The notes beneath the pieces were generated by a model. The model had not been told where the DNA came from. It ran no database searches and worked only from the letters and a program-made list of their open reading frames with translations. 64,000 bases of DNA, taken from NCBI GenBank assembly GCA_947462335.1, contig OX381704.1, positions 42,412,942 to 42,476,941 of the forward strand. Reading direction: 5' to 3'. Origin of the DNA: Harmothoe impar. Its lineage: Eukaryota; Annelida; Polychaeta; Phyllodocida; Polynoidae. Below, piece after piece: positions 1 through 11,539 of the stretch. Numbering within the stretch: position 1 is the first letter of the stretch; every line of letters begins with the position of its first letter. The translations under genes were made by a program, and so were the position numbers.

Positions 1-111
1 GGCAATTAATATAATTTTTGGGGTGAAAAGTCGTTTTGGCCAATTTTTCATGCTGAAGAAGATGGTAACAAAGGTTTTGGTCTATTTTGATTCATTATGG
101 CCCAAAAATCG

Positions 112-175
112 GTTGCCATGGCAACCAATAGTCTCGAATTAGCTGCATTTAATGAGTTTCAGTTGCCATGGTAAC
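112..175. promoter_or_regulatory. Two RFX X-box palindromes
   Basis: GTTGCCATGGCAAC at 112-125 and GTTGCCATGGTAAC at 162-175 both match the RFX-factor X-box (GTNRCC...RGYAAC), exactly 50 bp apart. A partial third half-site (ATGGTAAC) is at 62-69. They could be a real cis element or part of a palindromic repeat. Confidence 0.5.
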
Positions 176-2258
176 AGAAAAGAACAAATTTGTCATGACA
201 ATTTTCCACATAAAATCTAATAATTCTTTGGAAGAGTTAATATATGTAACTTATTTCTCCTTAATATATTGATTTCTTTCCTAGATATTACAATTTGAAA
301 TTTGATAACATTTTCCAGTTTAAACATCTGGATGCTAATTGATTAGGATTTATCTCCCTAATCAGTACACATAGGGAGATTTGGGAAATCTCATTTTCTT
401 GTTATTCAATACCGTTTATTTGGTCATAGATGTACTTCTAGTTGGAATATTTTCAAAATTCTTTCAGTTTTCAAAAGATGAGACCATCCTCTATACCACA
501 ATATCTCATTTGAATTTCATCTGAAAAACTCTGGTTTTGGGAGAGGTGTCTTTATAGGGAACGTGGTAAAGGAAGAGTTAAGGGTGACCTGAACTTAACT
601 ATTCAAAAGAAGCAAGTCAAAGAGGCTTTACAATAGTTCTGAGACGGTTGAAATTTGAGACCATTGTCCCTTTCAATTTTTGTCTTCATGGAAATCGTTT
701 ATTTAACATTCCAATTATGGTGTTCTAGTAAGAGGAATGTATTTCTCACAACAATAGTTCCATACCATAGCATACATATTATGCAACCCATTTGTATAGC
801 CCTATTTCTACTCCATATCATAAATCTATATATTGGTAAGTGGCATTGACATTGGCATTGACGTATTATTGCCAGTGCTGACAGTAATCCATAGAAAAGG
901 AGTCCATCTCAGGGTAGAGGAATGATCCAATCTTCTCCACTAGTGCTACATGCAATGTGGCTGTCAAACACCATAAATGGATTGGTGTATTTACCATAAT
1001 ATGAGCAACCACAGGCGGAATACCACATCACATATGGACGATGAGGTGGTTCATAATTCAGTCGGCACGTTAGGAGTAAAGATGCCTATGATGGTGGGGA
1101 TTATTGTTAATGAGAACACGCTGGTGTAAGTAATAAAACACCAACAAGATTATTCACTCAGTTTGTTTTTTTAACATAATTGCGTGTATATAATTGGGGG
1201 CATACAATAGAATCACAATGGGACAGTTGTGAAATAGGCAGTCTAATCATCATGTCTTACAATATGCCTCATGCAGTTCCTAAATGTAAAGTAATTTTCA
1301 TGAATATTACCTTTTTATGAATGAGTACAGTCCTCTGTCAAAGAATCTGAAATGAAAAGGGAAAACAGTTAAACCACTACTAACACTACCGATGATTAAC
1401 TTCCATACAGAAGCAATTTGACAAAATACATGATAAACAGGTCAGATTTAAATTCGCTTTAAATTCACCATCCAGAAACGTCGATGAATTGACAATTTGC
1501 TTGCATTACAGTACACAATGGGATTTTACCCGTCTGTAAGTTTAAACGGAATCTTTAAATCAGACCATATGTATACAGTCTTGGTGTTTTGTTTCTGAAT
1601 CCTTTATCCAGTTAATGTTTTCTGTCCATGGCTTTCAGTAAACCTATGTATCTATTTCTTTGAAATATGAAAATGACTATGCTTAAGTACTAGAAATCCC
1701 GTATTACATTACAAAAAGATAAACGCAGAGGGCAACTCCATAATTCGCTTTGAGTCGTTCTTCACGAGTTAAAAGGGAATCATGGTAGTTGGCTTTTTTA
1801 AAATTGTTTTTAAAAATTTATTTCACTGATAATGGAAAGCCATTTGGTTAAGTTTTAGGGTTTTAGATTCGGGGGCAGTCCTCGAGCGGGAGGGGAGGGG
1901 GTGGTGGTATATACATGGACACATTTAATGTCCACTCAGCAGTTTCCATTCACATCGTACTTCAATCATTAGACCCCTGCTGCCTCTTGTATTACGGCCC
2001 AGGGTCCAACCCGCGGGGCGATGCCTCTGTGGTGGACCTTTGTCTGTGTATGTTACACACGAAGAGAGGGGCAGTGATCCGTGTAGACATCCGTCCGACG
2101 TCTGATGGCACTCCCTCAGCCCCCCATACAGCCCACTCAGACTTACATCATACCTACCCCCATGCTACATTATCTCTGAGTCCTGTTGTCTAGCCCCTGC
2201 CCCCCCCCCCCCCCATCCTCCCCCACCCTCTATCTCCAGCCAGCCGGTTGTCCTCTTC

Positions 2259-2316
2259 TAATCCCGACACAGCGGATTAAGGATCTGCCTAATCTGCATA
2301 CATCCCGTGCTAATCT
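2259..2316. promoter_or_regulatory. Cluster of TAATCC-type homeodomain sites
   Basis: TAATCC (2259-2264), GGATTA (2274-2279), TAATCT (2290-2295) and TAATCT (2311-2316) lie within 58 bp in an unusually GC-rich island (about 2200-2650). K50 homeodomains such as Otx and Pitx bind such sites. Function is unproven. Confidence 0.25.
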
Positions 2317-3663
2317 CCGCTAAGCTGGAGGCTCGCTGATCCCGGGACAATACCGGCCACCCTGCACACAGGGAGGGTGGGGGGTCGGCCACTGAAGTCT
2401 GGTCGTTCACAATCAGATAGAAATGTCACCAGGGTCGGCAGTCGTCCGATAATCGCTCTTGCTTCGATTCGCGCGGACCGGTAGCGATGGATTGATCCAG
2501 TTTTGTGAATGCAGCCCCAAACGACCCCCATATCCCGATAGGCCGAACTCCCCACAACCACCCCCCCCCTTCCTTGTGGTCTTCTCGGTTGTTGACAACA
2601 CCCATTGGTGCGTGCGAGATGTGACAGACAACGGGCAATTCTTGAATGCACTGCCATGGTATTCAATGGGAAACCTTTCGCAAATAATCTCTTTTATCAC
2701 CAGAAAGAAAATCATTGTTCATTATCGATCGCGACATGGAAGGCAAATAAAGTTATCAATGACTTATTCTTAGGCGCCATTATTGTCGGAAGTATGACAA
2801 ATGGGGACCGGCTGGTGCACTATACATCCTATAGTTCCATGTTAGAGGAACGTGGTTTCATCGGCACTTCGGTAGATTTAGTTTGAATTGTTAGTAGGAA
2901 ATATCAATATGCCAAGAAAAACAGAAAGGTGTGTTTCAAGATGGTCCGAATATTAGGGTGCTTTGTTTTCCCGGTGTTCTCTCTCATGTCCTGCAAGTAG
3001 CAGGCAGCCGTTGCAAATTTTCACAAATTAAGGACTCAAGATAATCACGGCTATGATGACTCATATATATATGTTGCGTCATTAGGAATATCAATAAGAA
3101 AATAGTTGAATATTTCCATGTTTTGCAGCTAGAGCCTGGTTGCCTAAAACACGCATTCTTTAGTTTGGCCCTACGCCACAGTGTAGTGGTGTAAGTTGTA
3201 ACCTTTTTGAAAGCATTGGGATCCCCCCCTCCCCCTGTTACTATACTAGTGACGGGACGACGCTCATAACATAACCAAAAAGAATGCTGAAACCAATTTG
3301 GGTAGACGACATCCTTTTATTTCTTTCTAATTATTTCAATTATATTAATTCAATTTGTTGAGCAATACAGCTTATTTATAAAGAAGAACTGCATAGGTCT
3401 CCCACGGGAAACATACAATGGGTATTGAAGTGCATCAATGGTTTCGACACCTCTCCCAAGTGTGTAAGTGAGGTGTATTTTCATGGCCGGAACTGGAGTT
3501 CAGGAAATGGTTTATATGGGCGGCGTCTGTCATGAAAGCTTGATGAGGAGGTGCAAATTTGGAAAGGTCACCTTACAATGGGGTCACTCTAAGTGTGGAA
3601 CAGTCACGATTTAAGTGGAAACCACATAGTATATATGCCGCTGGGTGGCACCAGTTGGGGCCT

Positions 3664-3801
3664 TAACCCATTAGCTGATTTGGATGCATTATCGGCTGAC
3701 ACATTCACAAAAATATACATTATATATATTAAAGTACTACTTTTGGCCTGTTTGTTGAGGGTGTATCAGCCGATAATGCATCCAAATCAGCTAATGGGTT
3801 A
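3664..3801. mobile_element. MITE with 40-bp inverted repeats
   Basis: The left arm (3664-3703, starting TAACCCATTAGCTG) and right arm (3762-3801) are inverse complements with one mismatch. The loop of about 58 bp is A/T-rich. There is no coding capacity. Confidence 0.75.
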
Positions 3802-4051
3802 TAGCATTTAATGAACCCATACCAAAGGTTATATATTAGGGTAGACGTAACTCTGGTAGGAAATATCATAGTGCCTTAATGCATTTCGTTTGTGCTGCAT
3901 TCACGCATCAGCCAATGCTATGGGGGTTGATACACCTTCGGGGGGACTTGGGGGAAAAGAGAATGTACGCAAACCTTCCCCAGAAATTGACCCAACCCTT
4001 TCTGTTGTAATATACAATGGAAGGAGAAGAGGTAAACGATTTCAGCTCTAC

Positions 4052-4180
4052 CAATGGCGGATTTAGAAGCCGCCCCTCCCCGTTTATGGGGAAGATGTCC
4101 GTTTCATAATGTAAAAATCGGGTCCAAAAGCTTTTTCAAATAGTGGCTTAACCCCTCTCAAAAACTTGCATCCGCCATTG
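4052..4180. mobile_element. Small foldback element (129 bp)
   Basis: Perfect 11-bp terminal inverted repeats CAATGGCGGAT (4052-4062) and ATCCGCCATTG (4170-4180) enclose non-coding sequence. Confidence 0.5.
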
Positions 4181-6167
4181 AAACGTCAGTACCAGTCGAT
4201 ACAATCATGTTGCATGTTACTCGCCTGAACATCAAAAGTGAAGTCTCGGACATGTTCAATGCGGCAGTATATATACCTATACATGATACAGGTGCACTCA
4301 TTGTAACTTCTATAGAGATCGCCGGTGATATTTCATAGAGTATCCCTCCATCTCTACCCTCCAGCCCAACACCTCCACAACGTGTACACATCTTGACAGT
4401 AGAACAACAATGCCTCCAGCATAGCGTACAGTGGTAACTAAGAGCCTCGGCTGCACTCAAACAGCCAGTCCTATAGAAGTTTCACGATGGGGGACACTTT
4501 TAACGGACGTGAAACATGGTATATGGCCATGAATAACTGCATGTCTCTCAGTTGTCCGGGGCCCTAACCTCCACGTCGGCCGTGATGTTTAGGGTCAGGG
4601 ACTTGCCCTGTTTCTGGCTAGGACATGCCACCTGGAGGAGCCCTTGTGAATGTTACCTATACTGCCAGGTGGTGGAGGGGAGGGTGGTTTCGACCTCTCA
4701 CCTCCACAGGTAACTCCATGCAGTATACGTATATACTGCCATTCCGTCTTCTTTTTACTCATTCATGGGCTCTATATATAGTGCAGCCAATCGTCAACAT
4801 AAATTCAAAACGCTGGTGGTAGATATTATCAATTTGCTTTTAGTAATTGTGTTTTCAGTCTCGGCAGCGGGCCGTTCTTCCGGCCGATTCTATTACAAGA
4901 TTCTGCCACCCTCTGGTCAATAACCCTTTGTCGTGAAGCTTGGCAGGCTGGCAGCAGTAGCCTACATCTCTTTCTGACCATGCCTGCCCTGTCTCCTCTG
5001 CAACACTTTATGTTATACGATAGGGCACCAGATGCGATCTTTGACTCCATTAGTTATTCCTGGGTACTTCAGTTCTAATTTCAGATCTGGAATGACAGGT
5101 GCATTTCTGTTCATTCCTTATCATTTCATAACATGGATTCTCCTGTCTGGATTTATTACACACCTGGTGCCGGCCTGAAAAACAACCAGGTGTGTTGGCC
5201 TTATTAGGTGTTTACAACCTCAGGGCATTACACACTTGCTGCTGAGTATCTAATTATTCTACAGAAGCCACTAGATTGTTAACGGTATACTACAGATTAA
5301 CAGCCTTACACATTATTACCTTCATAATACAGCCTAAACCTACCAATTGCCTATACTACTGTGTTGCTCGAAATTGCCTCAAAGGCTCTTAAAACCTTGA
5401 GCTGCTCCCAACACCCCCTTCGGGCCTCTGTAGTATTCGAACGTGCATATATTCACATGCTTGGTAATCGGCCCGGTTATGTCATTAGGCCCGCCAAGTA
5501 GCTGTACCAGAGCACCCAGTAAATGTATTATGAGTGAGGCACTTTCACGTAGGCCGTATGCAGTCCCTGGTGGCGCTAAGCGGCTTGAGCCGGCTGAGCC
5601 CACCCCGCCCCATCACCACTCACCCCATCTCAACACACATGCATGCACAGGCTGCATGGTGTGCAGAGTCACTCCATCGGCGTATAGTGCATAACCATAA
5701 AGGGCACACCTGAGGTGTTTCCGGTGAGCGATGTCTGCCTACAGCTATATACAACGGGTATAGTGGCGGGTAGAGGTATTACATAGGTTAGAGGAGCTAC
5801 TCACCTCCCAACGTGCCATTTCTACAGCCCATCTACTCCCCCATTTCCCACCTGCTCATCCACTCTGCACCGACCTTTGTTCTAGCTCAACCTCCACCTA
5901 TCATACTTCTTGCACCCCCATTCATCTTTCAGCAGGTTCAACTGTAGGCCGACCTGCTATACACCTGGTGCGCTCTCCCTACTCAGCTGTCACCATTCCT
6001 GATCACCCACCTGCGAGCAACTCACACCCGAGCAATTCACATTAGTCACCCTCCATTTTACATCCACTGTGGCGCATCTATCCCTCAACCGGTCTATTCT
6101 AACCTGTTCACAGTTACTTTCTAGCTACAGACCACCTGCACCCCATCAACCATTCACCAAACCACCA

Positions 6168-6300
6168 TTTAACCATCAGCCAATTGTTAAACTAGGCTTT
6201 AGCCATCAACCGAGTGTCAAACTATACTTTAACCATCATCCGATTGCTAAACTATCCTCTAGCCACCACGATCAACCAATTGTTAAACCTTCTCTAAGCA
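6168..6300 (+). repeat. 30-bp tandem repeat
   Basis: About four to five diverged units of the type TTTAACCATCAGCCAATTG. A related short run with ATTACCAAACC recurs at 6570-6650. Confidence 0.55.
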
Positions 6301-6642
6301 TCAACTTATTGCTAAACCATCTTTCAATTAGTGGTGTTATATTCTTGCTTTTACAGCCACGTGATTGTGAAGCCTTGCTTTGGCAGTAGCTTTAGAGTGA
6401 GACCGGTATTTTGCTAGAAATTGCACAATGAGTAGCGGTACAGATCAAATAACATATGCACTGGCGGGGCGTGAACCATGTCTTTTATTTCTGAGCATTT
6501 GCAATACGATTTAGACTGACTGGAAATAACATGTACGCACCCCTCAGTGGCAAGAAGGCTCGGTACCCTCGTTGGCAATTACCAAACCACCCTCTAAACA
6601 TCAATAATTACCAAACCACCAGTTAACAACCAACAATTACCA

Positions 6643-6860
6643 AACCCTTTTATTGCACTATCATATTTGTCGTCATTATGCATCAATGCAGTCCCATGCA
6701 GCGAATGACTCGCTATAGTGCTACATTCACGCATCATGTCGACCCTCTAACCCTAGAAATGCAGCATTGGCGAGTAACTTGCCAGGACTGCAATATTGCA
6801 TCATGATGACCAAAGGGTGGTAGGGCATGCAAGCACTAGATGCATCCCTTTAAGGGTTAA
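6643..6860. mobile_element. MITE, copy related to 33367-33625
   Basis: The right end is CCTTTAAGGGTTAA. The interior has GCGAGTAACTTGCCAG and GCATCATG-GAC motifs shared with the element at 33367. The left terminus is diverged, so its boundary is approximate. Confidence 0.45.
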
Positions 6861-9483
6861 TGAGGTACACGATTTAGAGGGTGGTGAGGCTGGATGATAA
6901 GTGAGCGTCAAATGACGCCATTGTAGGTAATTGGAGGCCTCTCGGCCGTGCTGGTGGCCGCCAACAATGTCCACACTAAGCCCGTACACAGCAGCCGTCC
7001 ACCTCACTGCGCCACTCGGGAGTCCACTCAACGCTTAACTACTTCACAGCCTGTATATAAGGCCTAACGAGGTTATGGATAACCTGCCCATCTCCACGTC
7101 TTAACATCTCCACGCATGCATATTTGCACATTGCCATCTACGAGTGGTTGCATCATTGGCCTCACCATGTATTGAGCCCTTGTTACCAGTTAAATATTGC
7201 CTCATAGATTTATAGAAGTATTGGCGTAATATGGTTGCCATATACAGCGGGTTTTATGTAATGCCCATCCATTCGTGTGAGAGCCTGATAAATCTGATAA
7301 CTAGTGGATCTCATGTGCATAAAGGCGCTTATTTACGTACTTATCGACGTAATTTGGGAATGTTTCTCGATACTTTGATACTAAATAAGGTCATGGTGGG
7401 GGGGGGGGGCGAAAATCAACTTCATTTTGAATTATGGTATGTCGCACCCAGATACATAACTGTCCACTCATGGTCCCTAGCCCATGGTCATCAGATTGTG
7501 GAAACAACAATGTCATGTCGCATGAAAGCCAGATTTCAGCCGCTTCCGGCGACCATACATTATAGTATATCAGATGACCGGAAGCAGACGACAATTTTAG
7601 CATATTCAAGTAGACAGAATCGTCTAGTGGCTGGCTCAGCTGACCCACACGTGCATGTATGCTAAGGGAAGGCCCTGTTACCAGGCTCTGTGTTGGGCTA
7701 GCCCTGTCTTTGAGTCTTGACATAGGCGGGACGGGATCAGCAACCGAGAGAAGTCAGCCAGCACCAATGACAAACAATGAAGGTATATATTATAAGGCAT
7801 GAGACGCGGTGTCTGGTCTAGTGAGCGGATCACAGTATATTTACACTGTAATGTACAGCCAAGAGACTGATAATGATGTTGATTCCGCATACTTTAAGGA
7901 TTATATAGAAGCACATGATTTCGGCCTATCCCATGCTGATAATAGTCATCCACTGAAGAAGGCTCCCCATTTAGTTAGATCTAGGACATGCTTACTGCAT
8001 TTTGCTGGATCTATTGGGCAAGATTATGTATATTCCTTGTGCAGTGTGTGACATTCCTACCAAAACAATTGAGGCTCATTACATAGCGTTGTGAATTATT
8101 GTCAGGTCAAACAATAATTCCAATGACAATCACTACCCCTAGGCACAGTGCCAAAGAAAAGGTTGAGCAACAACAAAAACAAAAAAATCCCTTAAAATTG
8201 CAAAAAGAATGATAGTATCTGCCCAGTTTTCTCAAGGTAGGGCCAATAAAGTAAGGTTGGGTTTCAGGCTATATGGATAGAAATTCTAGGGTCGGTAGAT
8301 AGGACCTTTTCCCCTCTAAACATGTGTAGCCCTAAGGTTACCGAGATAAATGTAAGAATGTGCACAAATCTTTTCAACATTGAATAGAACAGAACACATA
8401 AAAGGTGACCTTAAACTACCTTTCTTTCCCTTTAGCCTAGGCCTATATACCGTGAGTGCCACACAGTGTAATCAGTTGGGTAGTTGTCCTGCTGCCAGGC
8501 CAACAGAGCCTTTATAGACTCCTTATTGTACAAATGAACAAAACAGCCGTATCAGCTTACTGATTACCTCACAGGAGACCGGGCCTGGTGCCAAACAAAT
8601 CAAAGCAACTGGAATATGATATCAATTCAATCTCCAGACTTTCGAAAATTGCAATGTGTGGTATCTAGTATATACCGATAGTTTTTGGCGGTTATAAATT
8701 CAAGGGTACCAATTGTTATATTTTGAATAAGAGCTCGATATAAACGAAGATAAGTTTTAATCTCTCTTTGTCGGTTTTAATTTCCTTAGACGTATCTGAA
8801 CAATTTGCAATTGGGCATTGCATCATCAAAAGGTGGCCCTGGTATTCTGATTTATTGCAACAAATGAATGATGTGTTGGGTCCTTATCCAGATATAAATC
8901 AGCACATCCTTACAGAGCATAATTAAATGAGGACCAATTTTATGTTGGAATTGTGACATCTCTTTCCAAAAATGTGTATCACGTAAGAAGTTCCGAGCTA
9001 GGTACTTCAGTTTTAATCGCTTTAATTGATAATAGGAAGTATGGGAACAATTGTGCTTCTATCACATGGGGAATTGCTTAGGCTGTTGAAAAACGTTTCT
9101 AAATATATCAAAAGTATGCCAATACTGCATTCCCCACCCAGAAACATAAAACACATTCTATCATCATGTTGGCCTGATCTGACGTGCGGCCGTTTTTCAC
9201 CACTTCACTGTGCTTGCATGGGCGGGGTTACCAGGAAGTCAGTGTGTTTACTCTTCATTATAGGAGGCTGGTCAAGTAAGGATTACCTCCTGCTGTGCTA
9301 CCTAGGTGTGTTTGTACTTCAATCTCACCAGACTGTTGCCAACCGCCACAGGCAGTCTATCAGCCACTACCTGTATGATGTAGCCACATGATGCACTGTT
9401 TGAACGCAGTCTTAATTACACACACAAGCTACCACATTATGTATACTCATTAGCAGACATATTCCTAAAACAATGCCTTCACA

Positions 9484-9660
9484 GAGGCGTAGGAAGAAAA
9501 TCTTCATTGGGGGGCCTATTTTTGAGCCCCTTTACTTTTGATCAATAAAGGGCCCAGGCCCTGAATAAAATATCGGGTTTTGACTAATTGGGGGGGGGGG
9601 GTCACATATATTCAGGCCCCCCTCATCTGTCATTGCCCCCCCCCCTTTTCCTACGCCACT
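9484..9660. mobile_element. Foldback element with G/C-run interior
   Basis: GGCGTAGGAA (9486-9495) and TTCCTACGCC (9648-9657) form terminal inverted repeats around facing G and C homopolymer runs. It is non-coding. Confidence 0.55.
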
Positions 9661-9867
9661 GCTTTGTAAGGAGACGTGCATTGACTTTGAATTGAAATTG
9701 AAATTTCTTTTATTTAGACTACCAGATGATAGGTTAAGGCCCTAAAGACATAATTAACCTTCATACCCTGGCCCCAATATCACTTTCCCCTTGTCTATGC
9801 TAATCTCCCTGATGTTCGCAAGGGGAACGCTGGTACTAATTGAATGTGGCCTACTGTATTATTATTG

Positions 9868-10704
9868 GGCAGGAAGGGAGGCGCACTCTGGGGGCTGCTG
9901 GGCAGGGAGAGAGGTGCACCCTGGGGGCTGCCGGGCAGGGAGAGAGGCGCACTCTGGGGGCTGCCGGGCAGGGAGAGAGGCACACTCTGGGGGCTGCCAG
10001 GCAAGAAGGGAGATGTACTCTGGATGTTGTCGGGCAGAAAGGGAGGTGCACTCTGGGGGCTGCCGGGCAGGAAGGGAGATGCACTCTGGATGTTACCAGC
10101 CAGGCAGGGAGGGAGATGCACTCTGGATGTTGCTGGGCAGAAAGGGAGGCGCACTCTGGGGGCTGCCAGGCAGGAAGGGAGATGTACTCTGGATGCTGCC
10201 GGGCAGAAAGGGAGGCGCACTCTGGGGGCTGCCAGGCAGGAAGGGAGATGTACTCTGGATGTTGCCAGGCAGAAAGGGAGGTGCACTCTGGGGGCTGCTG
10301 GGCAGGGAGAGAGGTGCACCCTGGGGGCTGCCGGGCAGGGAGAGAGGCACACTCTGGGAGCTGCCGGGCAGGGAGAGAGGCGCACTCTGGGGGCTGCCGG
10401 GCAGGAAGGGAGATGTACTCTGGATGTTGCCAGACAGGGAGGGAGGCCCACTCTGGATGTTGCCGGGCAGAAAGGGAGGTGCACTCTGGGGGCTGCCGGG
10501 CAGGGAGAGAGGCGCACCCTGGATGTTGCCAGGCAGGGAGGGAGGCGCACTCTGGGGGCTGCTGGGCAGGGAGGGTGGCACACTCTGGATATTGCCAAGC
10601 AATTTGTGAGGTGCACTCTGGGGGCTGCAGGGCAGAAAGGGAGGTGCACTCTAAGGACTGCAGAGAAGCACGAGAGGAGCACTCTAGGGGCTGCCAGGCA
10701 GGGA
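9868..10704 (+). repeat. 33-bp minisatellite, about 25 units
   Basis: Units of the form GGCAGGGAGAGAGGCGCAC plus a CTGGGGGCTGC segment repeat every 33 bp. Because 33 is a multiple of 3, long ORFs (up to 333 codons) appear in several frames of both strands. I treat them as artefacts of the repeat, not genes. Confidence 0.85.
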
Positions 10705-11267
10705 GGGACGCGCAGGGACGATTCTGTCAACCAACACGACCAGCACTCGTGCACAATTTCACTTGACACCGCCGACCTTATAGACATAACCGGATGGAGA
10801 TGTATGACATTGCTGGTGCCTCACATGCCCACAGGGAGGCGCTGACCTCGCCGGAAACAAGCGAGATCTGGCTCGGTTACCACTGATGAGGCTGGGGTGA
10901 AGGGCATTGGCTGGCGGTGGTTGCTGGGGTTAAGGGTAGGAGTGGGACTGAAGGGGTGGTGTGTATGACTATGAGGGAGGTGTGAGGTTAGGGATGGTGA
11001 GGTGATGTTAGTTTGTTAGGTAGTGGGGAGAGGGGTATATATAGAAGCTGGCATATAGCTATGTTTGATGGGGGTAAGGGTGAGGGTGAAGGAGGGTGGG
11101 TGAGGCCAGGATGGTATCCTGGCGACTAGCCAAACTGTTATCAGCCGCTTGCACATCCCAAACCACACACAGACATACAATAGTCACACTCCAAACTTGG
11201 CCGACAAACTGTACCAAACACGCACAAGGCACCCTCCTGCCCCTCTTCTGACACACCCAACCTCAAC

Positions 11268-11539
11268 GAGTGGTCATTTTTAAATAAGAGGGGGGGGGGT
11301 TGAAATCTCGCATGGATGGCCCTCACCCTCAGGGGGTATCCCCCCCCCCCCCCCGGGGTGTCGGGAATATTCAAGTGCGCGCCCTTTTTTGCAGAGTAAC
11401 GCGCTGGCCTGTCCCTGAAAATGTGTTGGTATTTATTTACCTCCCTCCCCTCCCCGAAGTGTAGAAATGATTTTGCCCACCCCCTCTAAAAGGATTCGAA
11501 ACCTTTTCCCCACCTCTATTGTTAAAAAAGTGACCACTC
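11268..11539. mobile_element. G/C foldback element, copy A
   Basis: Ends GAGTGGTCA (11268) and TGACCACTC (11531-11539) continue inward into A/T then G or C runs. The interior has an AGTAACGCGCTGGC motif also present in the element at 55231. Confidence 0.6.

Noticed and set aside
7231..7665. 144-codon plus-strand ORF
   Set aside because: No recognisable domain, contains a poly-Gly run from a G homopolymer and a small foldback, and no splice or promoter support.
9795..10845. Long ORFs (272, 308, 333 and 330 codons) over the 33-bp repeat on both strands
   Set aside because: The repeat unit is a multiple of three, so several frames are open by construction. There are no splice signals or domain, and the peptides are simple repeats.
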